Assembly: GCF_000516985.1 (NCBI RefSeq)
Contig: NW_006917104.1
Coordinates: forward strand, 62,001 to 126,000
Length of the DNA stretch: 64,000 bases
Direction of reading: 5' to 3'
Source: Pestalotiopsis fici W106-1
Taxonomy: Eukaryota > Ascomycota > Sordariomycetes > Amphisphaeriales > Sporocadaceae
A program made the translations under genes and the position numbers. A model generated the notes under the pieces. That model was not told the DNA's origin. It made no database searches and saw only the letters and a program-made list of their open reading frames with translations. This document shows, piece after piece, positions 26,581 through 37,286 of the stretch; position 1 is the stretch's first letter, and every line of letters begins with the position of its first letter.

Positions 26581-28623
26581 CTACTCGTCCGATTCACTAT
26601 CCTGTCCCTCGGACTGATCTTCTTCTTCTTCTTCATCCATCAACCGACTGAACAAATCCATTGCACTGGGTCCGTCTGGAGACGGGGGCTTCCCCACGAG
26701 TCGATATTCAAGCTCGTGATCACCTGATCTTCGAACCTGGAAACACTCTTCGTGCTTGTGTTGAGGGCAAGACTTGTTGTCACCCTCGATCCAAGCCAGG
26801 CGCCAAAGGCGCCCACGTTCCATCATGCCCATTAGGCAAACCCACTCGTTAGTACGAGCGTGTAGCCCAAGGTCCGTCATAAAGAAACGCGTCTGTTCAC
26901 TTGACGCCGCACTAATACAAAGTAGAAGCATTGCCGCGCCCACCGGTATGGGCCGGGAATCTGCCGACTTTATGGCTGTGTAAGTGTTCAAAAAGTCGCA
27001 AACCTCTTGGACCATACGCAACCATTGCCGCTTGTCCTTGTCTGCCTCACTCATTGGTTTCTTGACGGCTTGGGCTTGGGGTGGCGACATTTCGCGATCC
27101 CGCTTGGCCATGGGTTGTGGGGTCTGTACTTTCTGTGGCACGGCTTCAGGAGCCGACTCCTGGCTCCGAGACGCACCGGCTGCTTGAGATACCTGGCTCC
27201 GAGACGCACTGGAAGCCGACTCTTGGCCCCGAGAAGCACCCGGAGCCGACAACTGGCTCTGAGATGCACCCGGAGCCGACTCTTGGCTCCGAGACGCACC
27301 GGCTTGAGACATGCGGTTCCTTTCGTGCTCCAGAAACTGTTTTGTAAATTCCAGCAACTTGTCAGAGCTCAGGTTATTCCTTGCTATAGCACCTTGCTCT
27401 GATAGCTTGGCTAACCCGAGCTGCTGCCGGAGTTCATCCACCGTCGCCTGAATCGGTTGCAGACGCTCCTCAAGTCTGACTCGAGCCATGCTCTCAGTCA
27501 GCTTTTCCTGGTCTAGGGTCGCGATTCTGTCTCGAAGACTTTGGATCTCATCCTCGTGCTTTGCCTTTTCACGATTGGCATTGTCGAGGATGATTTGATT
27601 CACACCCTCCAAAGTCGTCTTGAAACGCGAATCGCGCTCATCTTGGCGTACCTTGGCTTCTGATACCAAGCGATTCTGCTCGTCAATCTCTGCCTGTTGA
27701 CGGGCAATGTTTGCATTGTCGCTCGCAATCTTTTCTTCTCCGCGAGCGACGACTGCCAAACTCTCTTGAATCTTCCGACGCTCAACAGCCGCTGCTTCTT
27801 GTGCGGCTGCCACCTCGTCTCGCTCCGCTGCCACCAATGTCTGCATGGTGTCGAGTTCACCCTTGAACTCGGCATCCCGTAGTCTTTCTCTATTGATAGA
27901 GTCCTGCCAACATGCCAGTGCGGCGCGCTCATTACTGACAGCCTCCTCTCTTGTGGTGAGCTCTCGTCGTTCCGCGGCTAGGGTCTGCTGATCATGGACG
28001 ACCTTTGCCCGCTCAGCTTGAATCTCTTCCTTTTCCTTGGACATGGCCGTGGCATGCTGTTGCCTCTCAAGTTCGGCTTGGTCCTTTTTGTGAGAGAATT
28101 CCTCCTCTTGACGCTTGATCTCATCTCTTGCGACTGTATTCTGCTGCCTCTCTTCTTCGATTGTCGCTTGAGAGGTACGAATAGTCTCCATGTCACTGTC
28201 GACTTGAGCCTTGTGGTCCAAAATCTGCTGTTGCTCACGTTCAACTTGATCCTTGTCGACAGCAAACTGCTGCTTTTGGGCTTCAAGTTGGTCCCTCTCC
28301 TTGACCAGCCTCTCTCCTTTGTCGTGTAACTCCGCCATTGATGCTTCCAGGTTCACCTTTTCAGAGGCAAAATACTGACGGAATGAGCCGAGCTCACTCT
28401 CGTATTCGTCGACAATACCTCTGAACTTGCCGACGTCATCATCAATGACTCTTGTCAGACGCTCCACTCCAGCCAAGAGGTATTGGCCGTCTGGCTGTGG
28501 CTGATTCTTCAAAGCAGCATCAACCATACCAGACAGGAGCCCCATGCGCCCCTTGAGTAATTCGACTTTACTCATCAGCCCATTGGCCGACTGCACCAGT
28601 GCCAACGCTGTATCCATGGACAT
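26581..28623 (-). CDS. 680-aa coiled-coil protein with C-terminal domain and acidic tail
   Basis: Single exon; starts MSMD at 28623 (a second ATG is two codons later). Residues ~70-430 are a long Glu/Gln-rich coiled coil. Residues ~440-510 are a Ser/Ala/Gly linker of repeated SxPGASRSQxS units, followed by KR-rich sequence. Residues ~525-650 form a globular domain (LRMVQEVCDFLNTY, AAMLLLCISAAS, LWRLAWIEGD, CFQVRRSG). The end is a run of acidic residues. It is divergent from the 457-aa gene with a 249-bp shared spacer. The plan (rod plus C-terminal domain) matches the 1059-aa protein, but sequence similarity between the C-terminal ends is only faint. Function unknown; a scaffold role is inferred. 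Confidence 0.8.
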   Translation of the reverse strand: MSMDTALALVQSANGLMSKVELLKGRMGLLSGMVDAALKNQPQPDGQYLLAGVERLTRVIDDDVGKFRGIVDEYESELGSFRQYFASEKVNLEASMAELHDKGERLVKERDQLEAQKQQFAVDKDQVEREQQQILDHKAQVDSDMETIRTSQATIEEERQQNTVARDEIKRQEEEFSHKKDQAELERQQHATAMSKEKEEIQAERAKVVHDQQTLAAERRELTTREEAVSNERAALACWQDSINRERLRDAEFKGELDTMQTLVAAERDEVAAAQEAAAVERRKIQESLAVVARGEEKIASDNANIARQQAEIDEQNRLVSEAKVRQDERDSRFKTTLEGVNQIILDNANREKAKHEDEIQSLRDRIATLDQEKLTESMARVRLEERLQPIQATVDELRQQLGLAKLSEQGAIARNNLSSDKLLEFTKQFLEHERNRMSQAGASRSQESAPGASQSQLSAPGASRGQESASSASRSQVSQAAGASRSQESAPEAVPQKVQTPQPMAKRDREMSPPQAQAVKKPMSEADKDKRQWLRMVQEVCDFLNTYTAIKSADSRPIPVGAAMLLLCISAASSEQTRFFMTDLGLHARTNEWVCLMGMMERGRLWRLAWIEGDNKSCPQHKHEECFQVRRSGDHELEYRLVGKPPSPDGPSAMDLFSRLMDEEEEEDQSEGQDSESDE

Positions 28624-28716
28624 TGTAGGTAATCTCGTAAAATTTCAAGGTAATATAATCGTCTCTGCATATAATTTTCTCCGCATAATCTTTCTTTACG
28701 AGGTTCAAAACTCGGG

Positions 28717-28732
28717 GAGTCCCAAAAGTTCC
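28717..28732. promoter_or_regulatory. GAGTCCC-N4-GTTCC element in the divergent promoter
   Basis: GAGTCCC, spacer AAAA, GTTCC: same order and 4-base spacing as the elements at 1022 and 4724, with one changed base in the first half. It lies 94 bp before the 680-aa gene and 141 bp before the 457-aa gene, so it could serve both. Confidence 0.4.
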
Positions 28733-28872
28733 ACTGGTGGTGCCAGCACTTTTACATGGGAAGGTGCGATACACGGACAGGGCACGCCCACCGACACACC
28801 TTGAAATTCTCCCACATTTTTCTCTCTACAAATCATTGAAAGAATTTCTCAAATCAAACTGAAATCGTCAGC

Positions 28873-30246
28873 ATGGATGTAAATATCAAACCAATTCTTT
28901 CGGCAGCCATGCCTGTCCTGCCTACCCTCAGTCGCCGCATGGTGGAAGAAATCGACCATGGCGCAACGTACGGTAGTCTGTTCAAGACATTCAAGGAAAT
29001 GGTCGAGGGGCTGTTGTTACGAGTGGACAGGGGCCCGCTCAGAGAAGCTCTGATGTTGCCCCAAAAGCATGAAAAGGAGTTCTTGGCAGTGTTCCATGCC
29101 ATTAGTCGACCAGTCCTCCGCTCGTTGATCATGGGTCGACTTGCCTCGGACCTTTGGCACTCGGAATCCGAGAATTGGAAGCACGTATACGGTGAAAAGG
29201 GTGCTGGTACATATGCCCTGGCAATGTGCATCGACGGACGCCAGGGCAACTGGCTAACAAAGAGGGAGCTCATTCAAGTCATTGGCCATCTCAAGGACTA
29301 TGCCAAGGCTTGTGTCTTGTTCCAGAGGCTGGTGGACGATCAAAACTCGTACAACAACCAGCCACTTGAAGATGAAGAGGTAGACTTCATGACCAAGGCC
29401 ATGGAGATTGACAATACCTACGTGTCCCAAGAGACGGAGTGGCATCTCGACGTGGGAATAGATGATGCTTGCTCAGTCACCACTCACACAACCGTGGCCG
29501 ATGGTACGCGGATCGCCGACTACCGGGCGCCACGGTTTGCATCCAGTGGTAGAGACCAACAGGTCAATATTAATGACCTATGCTCAATGTTGACTCGACG
29601 CTGTCGTCAGGTGCACGACCCAGACATTCAGCAAAAGTCGGTGCCCCTGCAGATTGGCTGCTCCGACAAGCTTGATCAGCGCATCAAGGACCACAACCCG
29701 GACATAACTAATCTCAGCAAGTCGTCCAAAGCCTGGGGTTTGCTTGTCTCGACTATTCGGTACATGGGCCACCGACCAAAGCTGGTGGCGGTGCCCATTG
29801 TCCGAGTGTGGACGTCGGAGCAAGTGGGTTTCTCGGAAATCCTTGTTCACGTCCTTGCCGGCTCTTTTCTCCGTGAAAGAGGATTAAATGTCCATCCTCC
29901 AGGTAAGCCAGCAAAACCAGACACTGACAAGAGACAGGAGAATATCAATCGGGACGGCAAGATTCACGTCTGGCTGGACAAGCCTTGGTTCCAGCAAAAC
30001 TTGCGTTTTACGCTGGGAGCTGCCGAACCAGGCGTCATTCCTGCCTTGGACGCCAAGGTTGACGAGCTGCTGAGTCGTGAGCTCCTGGATGAGTACGAGA
30101 GGGTAGAGTCCGAGGTTGAGGCCAGTCGCGAGGCTTACGAAAGGGACAAGACGGCAGCCAAGAAGAGCCTCGAGGAATGGGAGAAGCTGAGAGATGAGAT
30201 GGACCGATTTGACAACATGTATGGTGACATGTTGCATGAGGATTAG
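28873..30246 (+). CDS. 457-aa protein with weak GIY-YIG/T5orf172-like segment
   Basis: Single exon with the start in an A/C-rich leader (gtcagcATGG). The N-terminal ~240 residues are helical, including LTKRELIQVIGHLKDYAKA. Residues ~255-330 contain PLQIGCSDKLDQRIKDHN, which resembles the KxGxTxNxxxRxxxH signature of GIY-YIG-type T5orf172/MUG113 proteins, followed ~35 residues later by PIVRVWTSEQVGFSEILVH, comparable with the ExLxH helix of that family. The first GIY/YIG tyrosines are not seen, so activity is doubtful. Residues ~385-457 are a charged coiled coil. It is divergently paired with the 680-aa coiled-coil gene. The domain call is a hypothesis; the gene itself is clear. Confidence 0.75.
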   Translation: MDVNIKPILSAAMPVLPTLSRRMVEEIDHGATYGSLFKTFKEMVEGLLLRVDRGPLREALMLPQKHEKEFLAVFHAISRPVLRSLIMGRLASDLWHSESENWKHVYGEKGAGTYALAMCIDGRQGNWLTKRELIQVIGHLKDYAKACVLFQRLVDDQNSYNNQPLEDEEVDFMTKAMEIDNTYVSQETEWHLDVGIDDACSVTTHTTVADGTRIADYRAPRFASSGRDQQVNINDLCSMLTRRCRQVHDPDIQQKSVPLQIGCSDKLDQRIKDHNPDITNLSKSSKAWGLLVSTIRYMGHRPKLVAVPIVRVWTSEQVGFSEILVHVLAGSFLRERGLNVHPPGKPAKPDTDKRQENINRDGKIHVWLDKPWFQQNLRFTLGAAEPGVIPALDAKVDELLSRELLDEYERVESEVEASREAYERDKTAAKKSLEEWEKLRDEMDRFDNMYGDMLHED

Positions 30247-30314
30247 GAGATCGTTGGCCAATAGAGTTTATTGATAGTAATCATGTTAATTTCCTCCAAT
30301 TGATGTATCTTTTT

Positions 30315-30337
30315 CCGGGAATTTCCCCCTGTTTCCC
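30315..30337. promoter_or_regulatory. GGGAATTTCCCC-CT-GTTTCCC element
   Basis: CCGGGAATTTCCCCCTGTTT then CCC. It is another variant of the shared element, but located 70 bp past the stop of the 457-aa gene, with no start codon following before the assembly gap. It may belong to a gene lost in the gap or displaced by scaffolding. Confidence 0.3.
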
Positions 30338-30650
30338 AGTCTTTTCTACACGGGTTAAACACCCACAGCAGTTGCTTGAGCGCGTAAACATGGCAAAGAC
30401 ACTACCTACCCTAGCATCAGTAACAGTACAAGAGTAAAAGGTTTGCACGGGAGGGATACTTGATCGTGGCTGGCAATAGGTCTTGAAACGATCGAGAACC
30501 CGGCATCAATATAATTTGCATTGCGATGACGTCGGTCGGCACGTACGTCTGCCCCGGAATCTAGAAGCCTTGACATGCTCGTTGCTTTTGCGCCTCTGTT
30601 GGGGGCTAAACCGCCACCACCCATAGAGCTTTTAGCGCGCTTACGGAGCA

Positions 30651-30941
30651 CCAGAGAGCAAACTGTTGAAAAACCGCGATTTTAGCCTTAAACGCTCACT
30701 CCTCCGTGGCTATAATAAGAAAGTTATTATATAATAAATTATGATATTTAAAGGAGAAGAAAATTTTCTCTTTTTTTCTCTCTCTTTTCTTCTTCTTCTT
30801 CTTCTTTTTTGGGTTTTTTCCATTTTTCTTTTTTGTTGAAAAATCCCAAAAGGCGGGGAAAGACAAAGGGGGGTGGATTTTTGCTGCTGTAAATAGAGTG
30901 ATTTTATCCAAATCTTGGTTTTTCAACAGTTTGCCCTCTGG
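30651..30941. mobile_element. MITE with 25-bp terminal inverted repeats
   Basis: The ends CCAGAGAGCAAACTGTTGAA (continuing AAACC) at 30651-30675 and the inverted partner at 30917-30941 agree at 24 of 25 positions. The 291-bp element has an AT- and pyrimidine-rich interior with a TTC run and no coding sequence. A related, truncated copy begins at ~38870. It lies next to the assembly gap, as repeats often do. Confidence 0.75.
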
Positions 30942-30945
30942 GCAT

Positions 30946-31045
30946 NNNNNNNNNNNNNNNNNNNNNNNNNNNNNNNNNNNNNNNNNNNNNNNNNNNNNNN
31001 NNNNNNNNNNNNNNNNNNNNNNNNNNNNNNNNNNNNNNNNNNNNN
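30946..31045. other. Assembly gap of exactly 100 N
   Basis: One hundred N bases, the conventional size for a gap of unknown length. The gene style changes completely across it, so physical adjacency of the two halves rests on the scaffolding. Confidence 0.98.
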
Positions 31046-31119
31046 TCGTACGCGCTCGACAGTGACCAGTAACTCCCAGTAAACACATCAACCCATGGAT
31101 TCACAGATACCCGAAAAAC

Positions 31120-33138
31120 ATGTCAACGTTCAACGGAATCGTGCACGAATTCCCCGACATTGCCATTGACTATTTCCGCACTGTCCCAGGCCGTCCTCCA
31201 CCACTGGCATACTTTCTCAGTCATGTGCACAGTGACCACCTTGTCGGGCTCGAGTCGATCAAGTCTCCCTTTGTCTACTGCTCTGCCGCCACACGCGCCA
31301 TCCTGCTTGAATTGGAGAAGCGCGCCAACCGTGTTGCTTGCGCAAATGGCCTACGAGAAGCGCCAGTCCGTACATATAAGCATCTCAAGACTGTCGTGAG
31401 GCCGATTCCTCTCGAGACGCCAGTCAGTATAGAGCTGCGACCTGGCAATGACATTCAGGTGACCTTGTTTGATGCCAACCATTGCCCTGGAGCTGTCATG
31501 TTTTGTAAGTCTCTTCATCGACAAATCAGCCAATCTGACTATTTCAGTGCTCGAAGGACATGGCAAGGCGGTGCTCTACACGGGCGACATCAGAAGCGAG
31601 CCGTGGTGGGTCAATAGTATCGCTAGAAATCCAAGTCTAGTGGAATACACGTCAGGACTCAAGACTTTGGATTGCATCTACCTGGACACGTCCATGCTTG
31701 ATGACCTTGGTCTCCAAACCAAGGCTCAAGGCTTGCAACATCTCCTATCTCAAGTGGGTCGGTATCCCCAGGACACTGTCTTTTGCATGCAAGCATGGAC
31801 TTATGGATATGAGGAAGTTTGGATTGCCTTGTCAAAGGCTCTTCAATCCAAGGTAAAGCCCCTACTCGATACATTTTCATCAACTCATGTAGTATAGATT
31901 CACGTTGATGAGTACAAGATGCGCGTTTATCAATCTCTAGTCAAGGAATCAGGCGACCCAGACTTTCCTTTGCTTTCTCACCACAGCAAGGAAGCCCCAT
32001 ACCTCGTCGGCTTTAGCAGCAACAAGAAGCAGTTTGAGGGTTGTTTGACTCGCGACGAAAACGTCCGCATACATTCGTGTGAAAAAGACACACCCTGTGC
32101 CATCATGGCTAGCAAGCCCATTGTTTGGATTCGGCCAATCGTGGCACATTTGCCAAATGGCGAGGATATCAGCGAGGTGGGCTTGGGAGGTGGGGGAGAC
32201 GATCTAGAGCAGCAAGTAAATGTCGCTCAAATGGCGGCTGACAATATTGACTCGCTCTTGAAAATGCAAGTTGTGATCTCGCATCTGCTGGAGTTTCATC
32301 TAACTTGAATAGGATTACGGAATCTCGAGACCTGTCGACCGAGTCAAGGAAGCAAATCAAGTCTCTCTTGATGGCTCTTGTGAATGATAAGCATTCTCTG
32401 GATGAATCAATATCCAAAGACGTTGAAAACAAATTCGAGAGCATACTCTGGTCAATGATTCGGCTGGCTGATGAGCGCCGGCGACAAGATGATACAGGCC
32501 ACCCACAGTCCGCCACATCTCTACCAACAAGAATCACCTTTCCATATGCAAGGCATTCGGCGTATCCTGAACTGCGGCATCTTATTGAGACGTTTCGGCC
32601 AAAGGATGTATGGCCCAACACTGTGGACTTGTCCAAATGGGCAGAGAGAGACACATCTATGCGCAGACTCTTCGGGACGTCTTGTTCAGGTACAGAATTT
32701 CGGCATGATCTCTTGGTTCATGATGCAATCCAAGAGCTGCGTCAAGAGCTGAGCCAAGAGCATGGCTTTTCCCAAGGCAATTCGGATACTCAGACCACAT
32801 CCACACAGGGATTTTCAAGTCCATTCAAATCCAATGAACCACATGGAGAAAGTCAATATACAAGAGACTTGGGAGCGCGCCAGTCTGCAGACGTTGACGC
32901 GATGCCTGATGCCGACGAAGAGATTCCATTGACGCGAAAGCGCTCACTTGACGCCCTGTACTCGGACGGGGATACAACGCAAAACGACTCTCAATCTCAA
33001 GTACAAGGCAATGAGCCTCGCCGTCGGGCATTCCAATCCATGATTCAGAATTTAAACAACGACACATGGCAACCTATTCATTTGATATCAACCACGGATC
33101 ACCACAGCGAGTTGGAGGCAGAATTGGGTCAACCATGA
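31120..33138 (+). CDS. Artemis/SNM1-family metallo-beta-lactamase nuclease
   Basis: Four exons: 31120-31504, 31548-31852, 31898-32265, 32313-33138, giving 627 aa. The third intron has GC-AG ends (GCAAGT donor, CTAAC branch point); it is required to keep frame (LLK-M-ITESRD). The N-terminus STFNGIVHEFPDIAID and YFLSHVHSDHLVGL match Artemis (DCLRE1C). HxHxDH metal ligands are at SHVHSDH, a further ligand at ANHCPGAVMF, and Asp in LYTGDIR. The beta-CASP part follows, with the Pso2/SNM1-type AYPELRHLIETFRPKDVWP toward the C-terminus. It should trim DNA ends or hairpins in repair (non-homologous end joining or crosslink repair) in the nucleus. The C-terminal ~150 residues are disordered. Its start is 75 bp from the assembly gap, so the promoter is cut. 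Confidence 0.9.
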
Positions 33139-33208
33139 GCCATGACCACGGCAACAAATGGATTGCCAGTCTCTGATAGAGGTCAGCCTAAATACACGCT
33201 AATACATG

Positions 33209-35304
33209 CTATGAGAATTTCTTTTCAATCTTGACCAGCACAACGCCTTCGCTTGCTACGCCGTGCTGGTTCATGAGCTTGATGAATCGATATCCACTCC
33301 TCAGTCTATCAAGACGAATGCATGCCCATGCAGCCAAATCGTCTCTACCAATCTCGTCGTCTTTGAACAAGAAGCGCACAAATGCGAGCTCAGGTGTCAC
33401 CCCTGGAACCTGCTTGAACTCGAGGACTTCACCCTTGTAATCGGGATCAATGCCCTTCATCGTCTTGGTCTTGGCCTTGTATTCGCCCTCCTTGGCCTTT
33501 CCAGACTGGTGAAGTTGAAGAGTATGATGAGGCTCCGTGTGGAGTTCAACCTTGAGATATGGTCTGAGCTTGGCAGGGTTGTGATCATCTTCTGGCAGAG
33601 GCAGGTTCTGTGCGGCGAGCACGGTAATATGCAAATCGCAGGTCTTGCCAGATATTTGCGATTGGCTTGGGGCCGTGATTATCTCGCCACTTGTGATGGG
33701 GGCAGGCTTTTCGTCGCTTGTTGCCAGTGGCTTTTTGCCACGATAGCCTTCGGGCTTGAGCACATAACCGCCGGTGCCTGCAAACATGCCTTCGTTGATC
33801 ATCATTCCCTCGTCCCACTTTTGCCAGTTTAATGCGACAATTTGAATACCCTTTCTCCAAAACTCTGGAGGATCAAGATTAGAGGAACCAATACGCATGC
33901 CAGAGGGATACGTTCGCATCATGTAATTTTGATTGTGCTTGAACAGATCGGGGGCCTGCTTTTCGTGAACTTCCAGGACGCCATTTTCTGACAGGGAAAA
34001 TATGTGAGATGGCATTTGCGCTTCCGGTTGACTGAGCGACTTGAACGAGACGCCGCGAGTGTAAATACCAAACTGACTGAGGGCGTCAATAATCTTGGAG
34101 GGCTTCTTCTTCTTCTTGGGAGCAGCAGCGCTCGTGGCTTGAGCCTCGGGGGGCAAGCGGGATTCGTCGGGTGCCGTGGTTCCTCCAGTGTGTCCGGGTG
34201 GCGCATACTTGACCTTGACCAGAATCTTGTGATGCAAATCACTTGGTGCTGGCAGGATCTTGGCGTCGGCAGGTGGTGGAGCCAGGAGAAAGTCAGACCA
34301 AACCTGGTTCATGATATTGACCATGGCTTCTTGCTGCTGTGCAGAACAATGAACCTCGAGACTGACAATGAGTGGCAGACTGGACACGGTAAAAGCATTA
34401 TCCCGAATAGCCTCGCAGACTGAGCGAAAGGAAACCTCCTTGGTCAACGTATAGCCATGAAGTACCCTGGGCTCGACCGCGACGGCTTGCGGACCAGACA
34501 CGGTAGGTTTGAGTGACGTGTCGGAGCCCTTGGCCTCGCCTTGTATCGAGACCGAGTCGGTGCTGGCCGTGTCTAGTTGCTTGTCGCTACTGGTATACTT
34601 TTCAAGCTTTCTGCCCAGCGATGTATTCTCCAGACGACTAGTGATTGATCCTGGAATCTTCTTGGCCAGCTGTTCCTTGCGACTGGCCTTTTTGATTGCC
34701 TTTTTCTCCGTGTACTCCTCATCACTGCTTTCACTGTCAGAAGTCTCAGAGTCAGAGTCGTCACCGTCCCAAACGTCAATCTCTATGCACCGACAGCCGC
34801 GAAGAAGAACATTCTTGTAGGCATCTGTACTGGAATCGCTATAGAGCTGGTTGCCCGTCAGATATGTATTGTGGCTTGAGCTGATAAAGTAGCTGCTCAG
34901 TGGCCAAGAGAAATCCTCATCCAGGGGCGGGGCCAGCGCGTCTGCGGCGGGAGAGGTCATGTATTGCAGAAACCCATTCAAGTCCAGCTCCTAATGATGA
35001 ATCAGTATGGTTGGAGCATGAATCGTGATTGGCTTCACGTGAGACTTGTAGAGCAACGAACCTCCTTGGCCGCAATGTCTCCCGAGGGATCGTTGACCCT
35101 GTCGGCCTGGACATGGTGCAAAAAGGCAATGACTTGATCCTTGGTCCACGTCTTTCGAGTGCCAGCGTGCCGATTAAAGACCTGCTCGAGGTGTTTGAGC
35201 AGAGACGCATTTATATTCTTGATCCGGTGTTGCTCTCCACTAGGTTGACCGCCACCAGCTTGGTGAACAGCAGGAGGGGTAGCGGGGGTAGTGGCGTCAA
35301 CCAT
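33209..35304 (-). CDS. PLC1: Phosphoinositide-specific phospholipase C (delta-like)
   Basis: Two exons on the minus strand: 35062-35304 and 33209-34990, with a 71-bp GT-AG intron, giving 674 aa. The N-terminal ~85 residues include an EF-hand-like helical part (KTWTKDQVIAFLHH). The X domain holds the catalytic SSSHNTYLTGNQL and RCIEIDVWDG, is interrupted by an acidic Ser/Asp/Glu insert and a Lys-rich stretch, and resumes at FTVSSLPLIVSLEVHCS. The Y domain contains MRTYPSGMRIGSSN and IVALNWQ. A C2 domain starts at LHITVLAAQNLPLPEDD. It cleaves PIP2 to IP3 and diacylglycerol at membranes in a calcium-dependent way. It is convergent with the Artemis-like gene, 70 bp apart. No PH domain is visible, as in several fungal PLC proteins. 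Confidence 0.92.
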
Positions 35305-37286
35305 CTTTGCTCGCTGGGAGAGATTCTTTGAGAGAAGATGCAAGTCAATCGCAAAAAAAGGAGTAAAGGGGAAAACAAGAAAAACAAGCTTGCAACGAGA
35401 GGACCGAAATCAAGATTCCCGACGCTATATGAACCAGAACCATTTCAAGGGGTCGCTGGCTTGTGTGTAACGCCTGGCGTGACCTATCCTATCCTCAATC
35501 GATCAAGCTTCAGGGACCCGCTGGCTGGTGCATATCAGCTGTACCTGGGTACGTACCCAAGCACTGCAAATGACCCACAATGACGAAGCCATCAATTCAG
35601 CTCTCAGCTTCAGGGTCGCTTAATGGTAGTTTGGACGCCTGTATGGGTCTCATTGGAGCCGTCATTAGTACTGTAAAAGTCACCACAAATCATTCGCGCA
35701 CGTTGCTTTGCATTGATACCTACACCCAAGATCAAGTTGGTGTGATTCTGTGACATTTGGACCTCAAAACTGGTACCCATAGAGTCCCGCCAAAGTTGTT
35801 TCGTAAATACAGGCTTGGCACGAGCTGCAAATGAACAAGTACAATGTACATGTCGACAGAGAACAGCTTCAAGAAGAATGGCATACGAGCCAAGTAGTTC
35901 AGTTGTGCATCACTGTCAAAATATCATGCCAGATTTCTTACAATGCACCGAGATCATCTGGGCATCGCTTTGCGTCGTGGTGCCGCCACTTTTACGTGGC
36001 TTGTATCAACTGGACTGGCTGGCGCACAGCCCGTACCCCGCGACTCCAATGTACCAAACTGTCCCTCCACGTGAAAATTCAGGGCCGCCAGCTGATCCGA
36101 GACCCGTGGACTTGTGCAGATGGCACAATCTCATCTCACGGAAAAATGGACACGCTTCAATGAGCAGCAATGACGATTGATTCAGAATCAATACCCAGTC
36201 GAGTGTCATGCTTGAGCAGCAGTCAGGCCAATGGTTTCCATGCATCGCAACCCATGGCGACACCCAGAGATCTCCTTTTTTTTGTCTCATCTCATCACAA
36301 TTTGTGCATCTTGAACCTGCCAGCAGACGGATCGATGCTCTCAGGCTTTCATTACCAAACATCCAAGCCGCTAGCCACAAGTCCAAGGTTTGCGCTTCAC
36401 AAGCACAGCCATCTCCAGGAAGCTTGACAGACAAGTGTTTAGTCCCGGATCTTCAAGATCACTAGTGGTCCAACCATCATGGGCAGTTGATTAGATCCCA
36501 CCATTTCCAATTTGAAAAACCAACGACGCAAACCTTGGCCGTTCAAAGTGAGATCAAACCCTCGACGGAGCAACATGTCGGTCCAGAGTCTATTCTTGGA
36601 TCTCACATTTGCACATTACTGATTAGCTTTCTATTCTACCGGCCATTAACAGGCAATTTCGACCGACCGAGAGCATTTGCTCAGCCCTGTATCGAATATT
36701 GTATACTATGGCGTGTGTACACCGTGAACAAATCACTGTCAAAAACACCATGCGCCCAATACCGTAACAGTCAAGTTTGACTGCAAAAGACCAGTTGACG
36801 ATACTTGAGGGAATTGTTCAAGAATGGCCCAGTGGCTTGTCAACAAAGTTCGAGCCGCTCTCAGAAATTCACACCCCAATGTCGAATAATTGCATTGTGA
36901 TATTGGCGACATCTCTTATATCAGTCCGTTCTACAGCGTCCGAACCTCTGTAAAAGTCCAGACCTCTAACATGCGCCTAGGTTGGTTCATTCGGCTTGAG
37001 CCTCAACCCAAGTTTGTAGCGCATAGACGGTGCCGAATCGGTGCACTACTTTGTACTCATTGGTCAGACCAAGATTGCTTAGACGCTTCCAATTCGGGAC
37101 AGAATAGAACGAATATAGCTCTAGTGCGCATGAGAGTTCATGAGGTTTACCAAGAAGGCATTGTAGCAAATGTTATAAGTCGTGCGGTGCACATCTGTCC
37201 ATCCCATTCCTCTTGAAAGCAGAGAAACGCCCATAGCATGATTCTTGTACGGCATCTATACTTGAGCCATCACACTCATCTACACC
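35305..37286. other. Gene-free stretch
   Basis: Between the PLC and peroxidase promoters. Frames of 60-140 codons exist on both strands but lack coding composition or domains. No repeat or RNA gene was recognised. Confidence 0.4.

Noticed and set aside
32266..32340. Frameshift or pseudogene in the Artemis-like gene
   Set aside because: A GC-AG intron with GCAAGT donor and CTAAC branch point restores the frame exactly.
35815..36465. Overlapping 85-140-codon frames between the PLC and peroxidase genes
   Set aside because: Frames occur on both strands in the same DNA with no protein-like features; considered chance.
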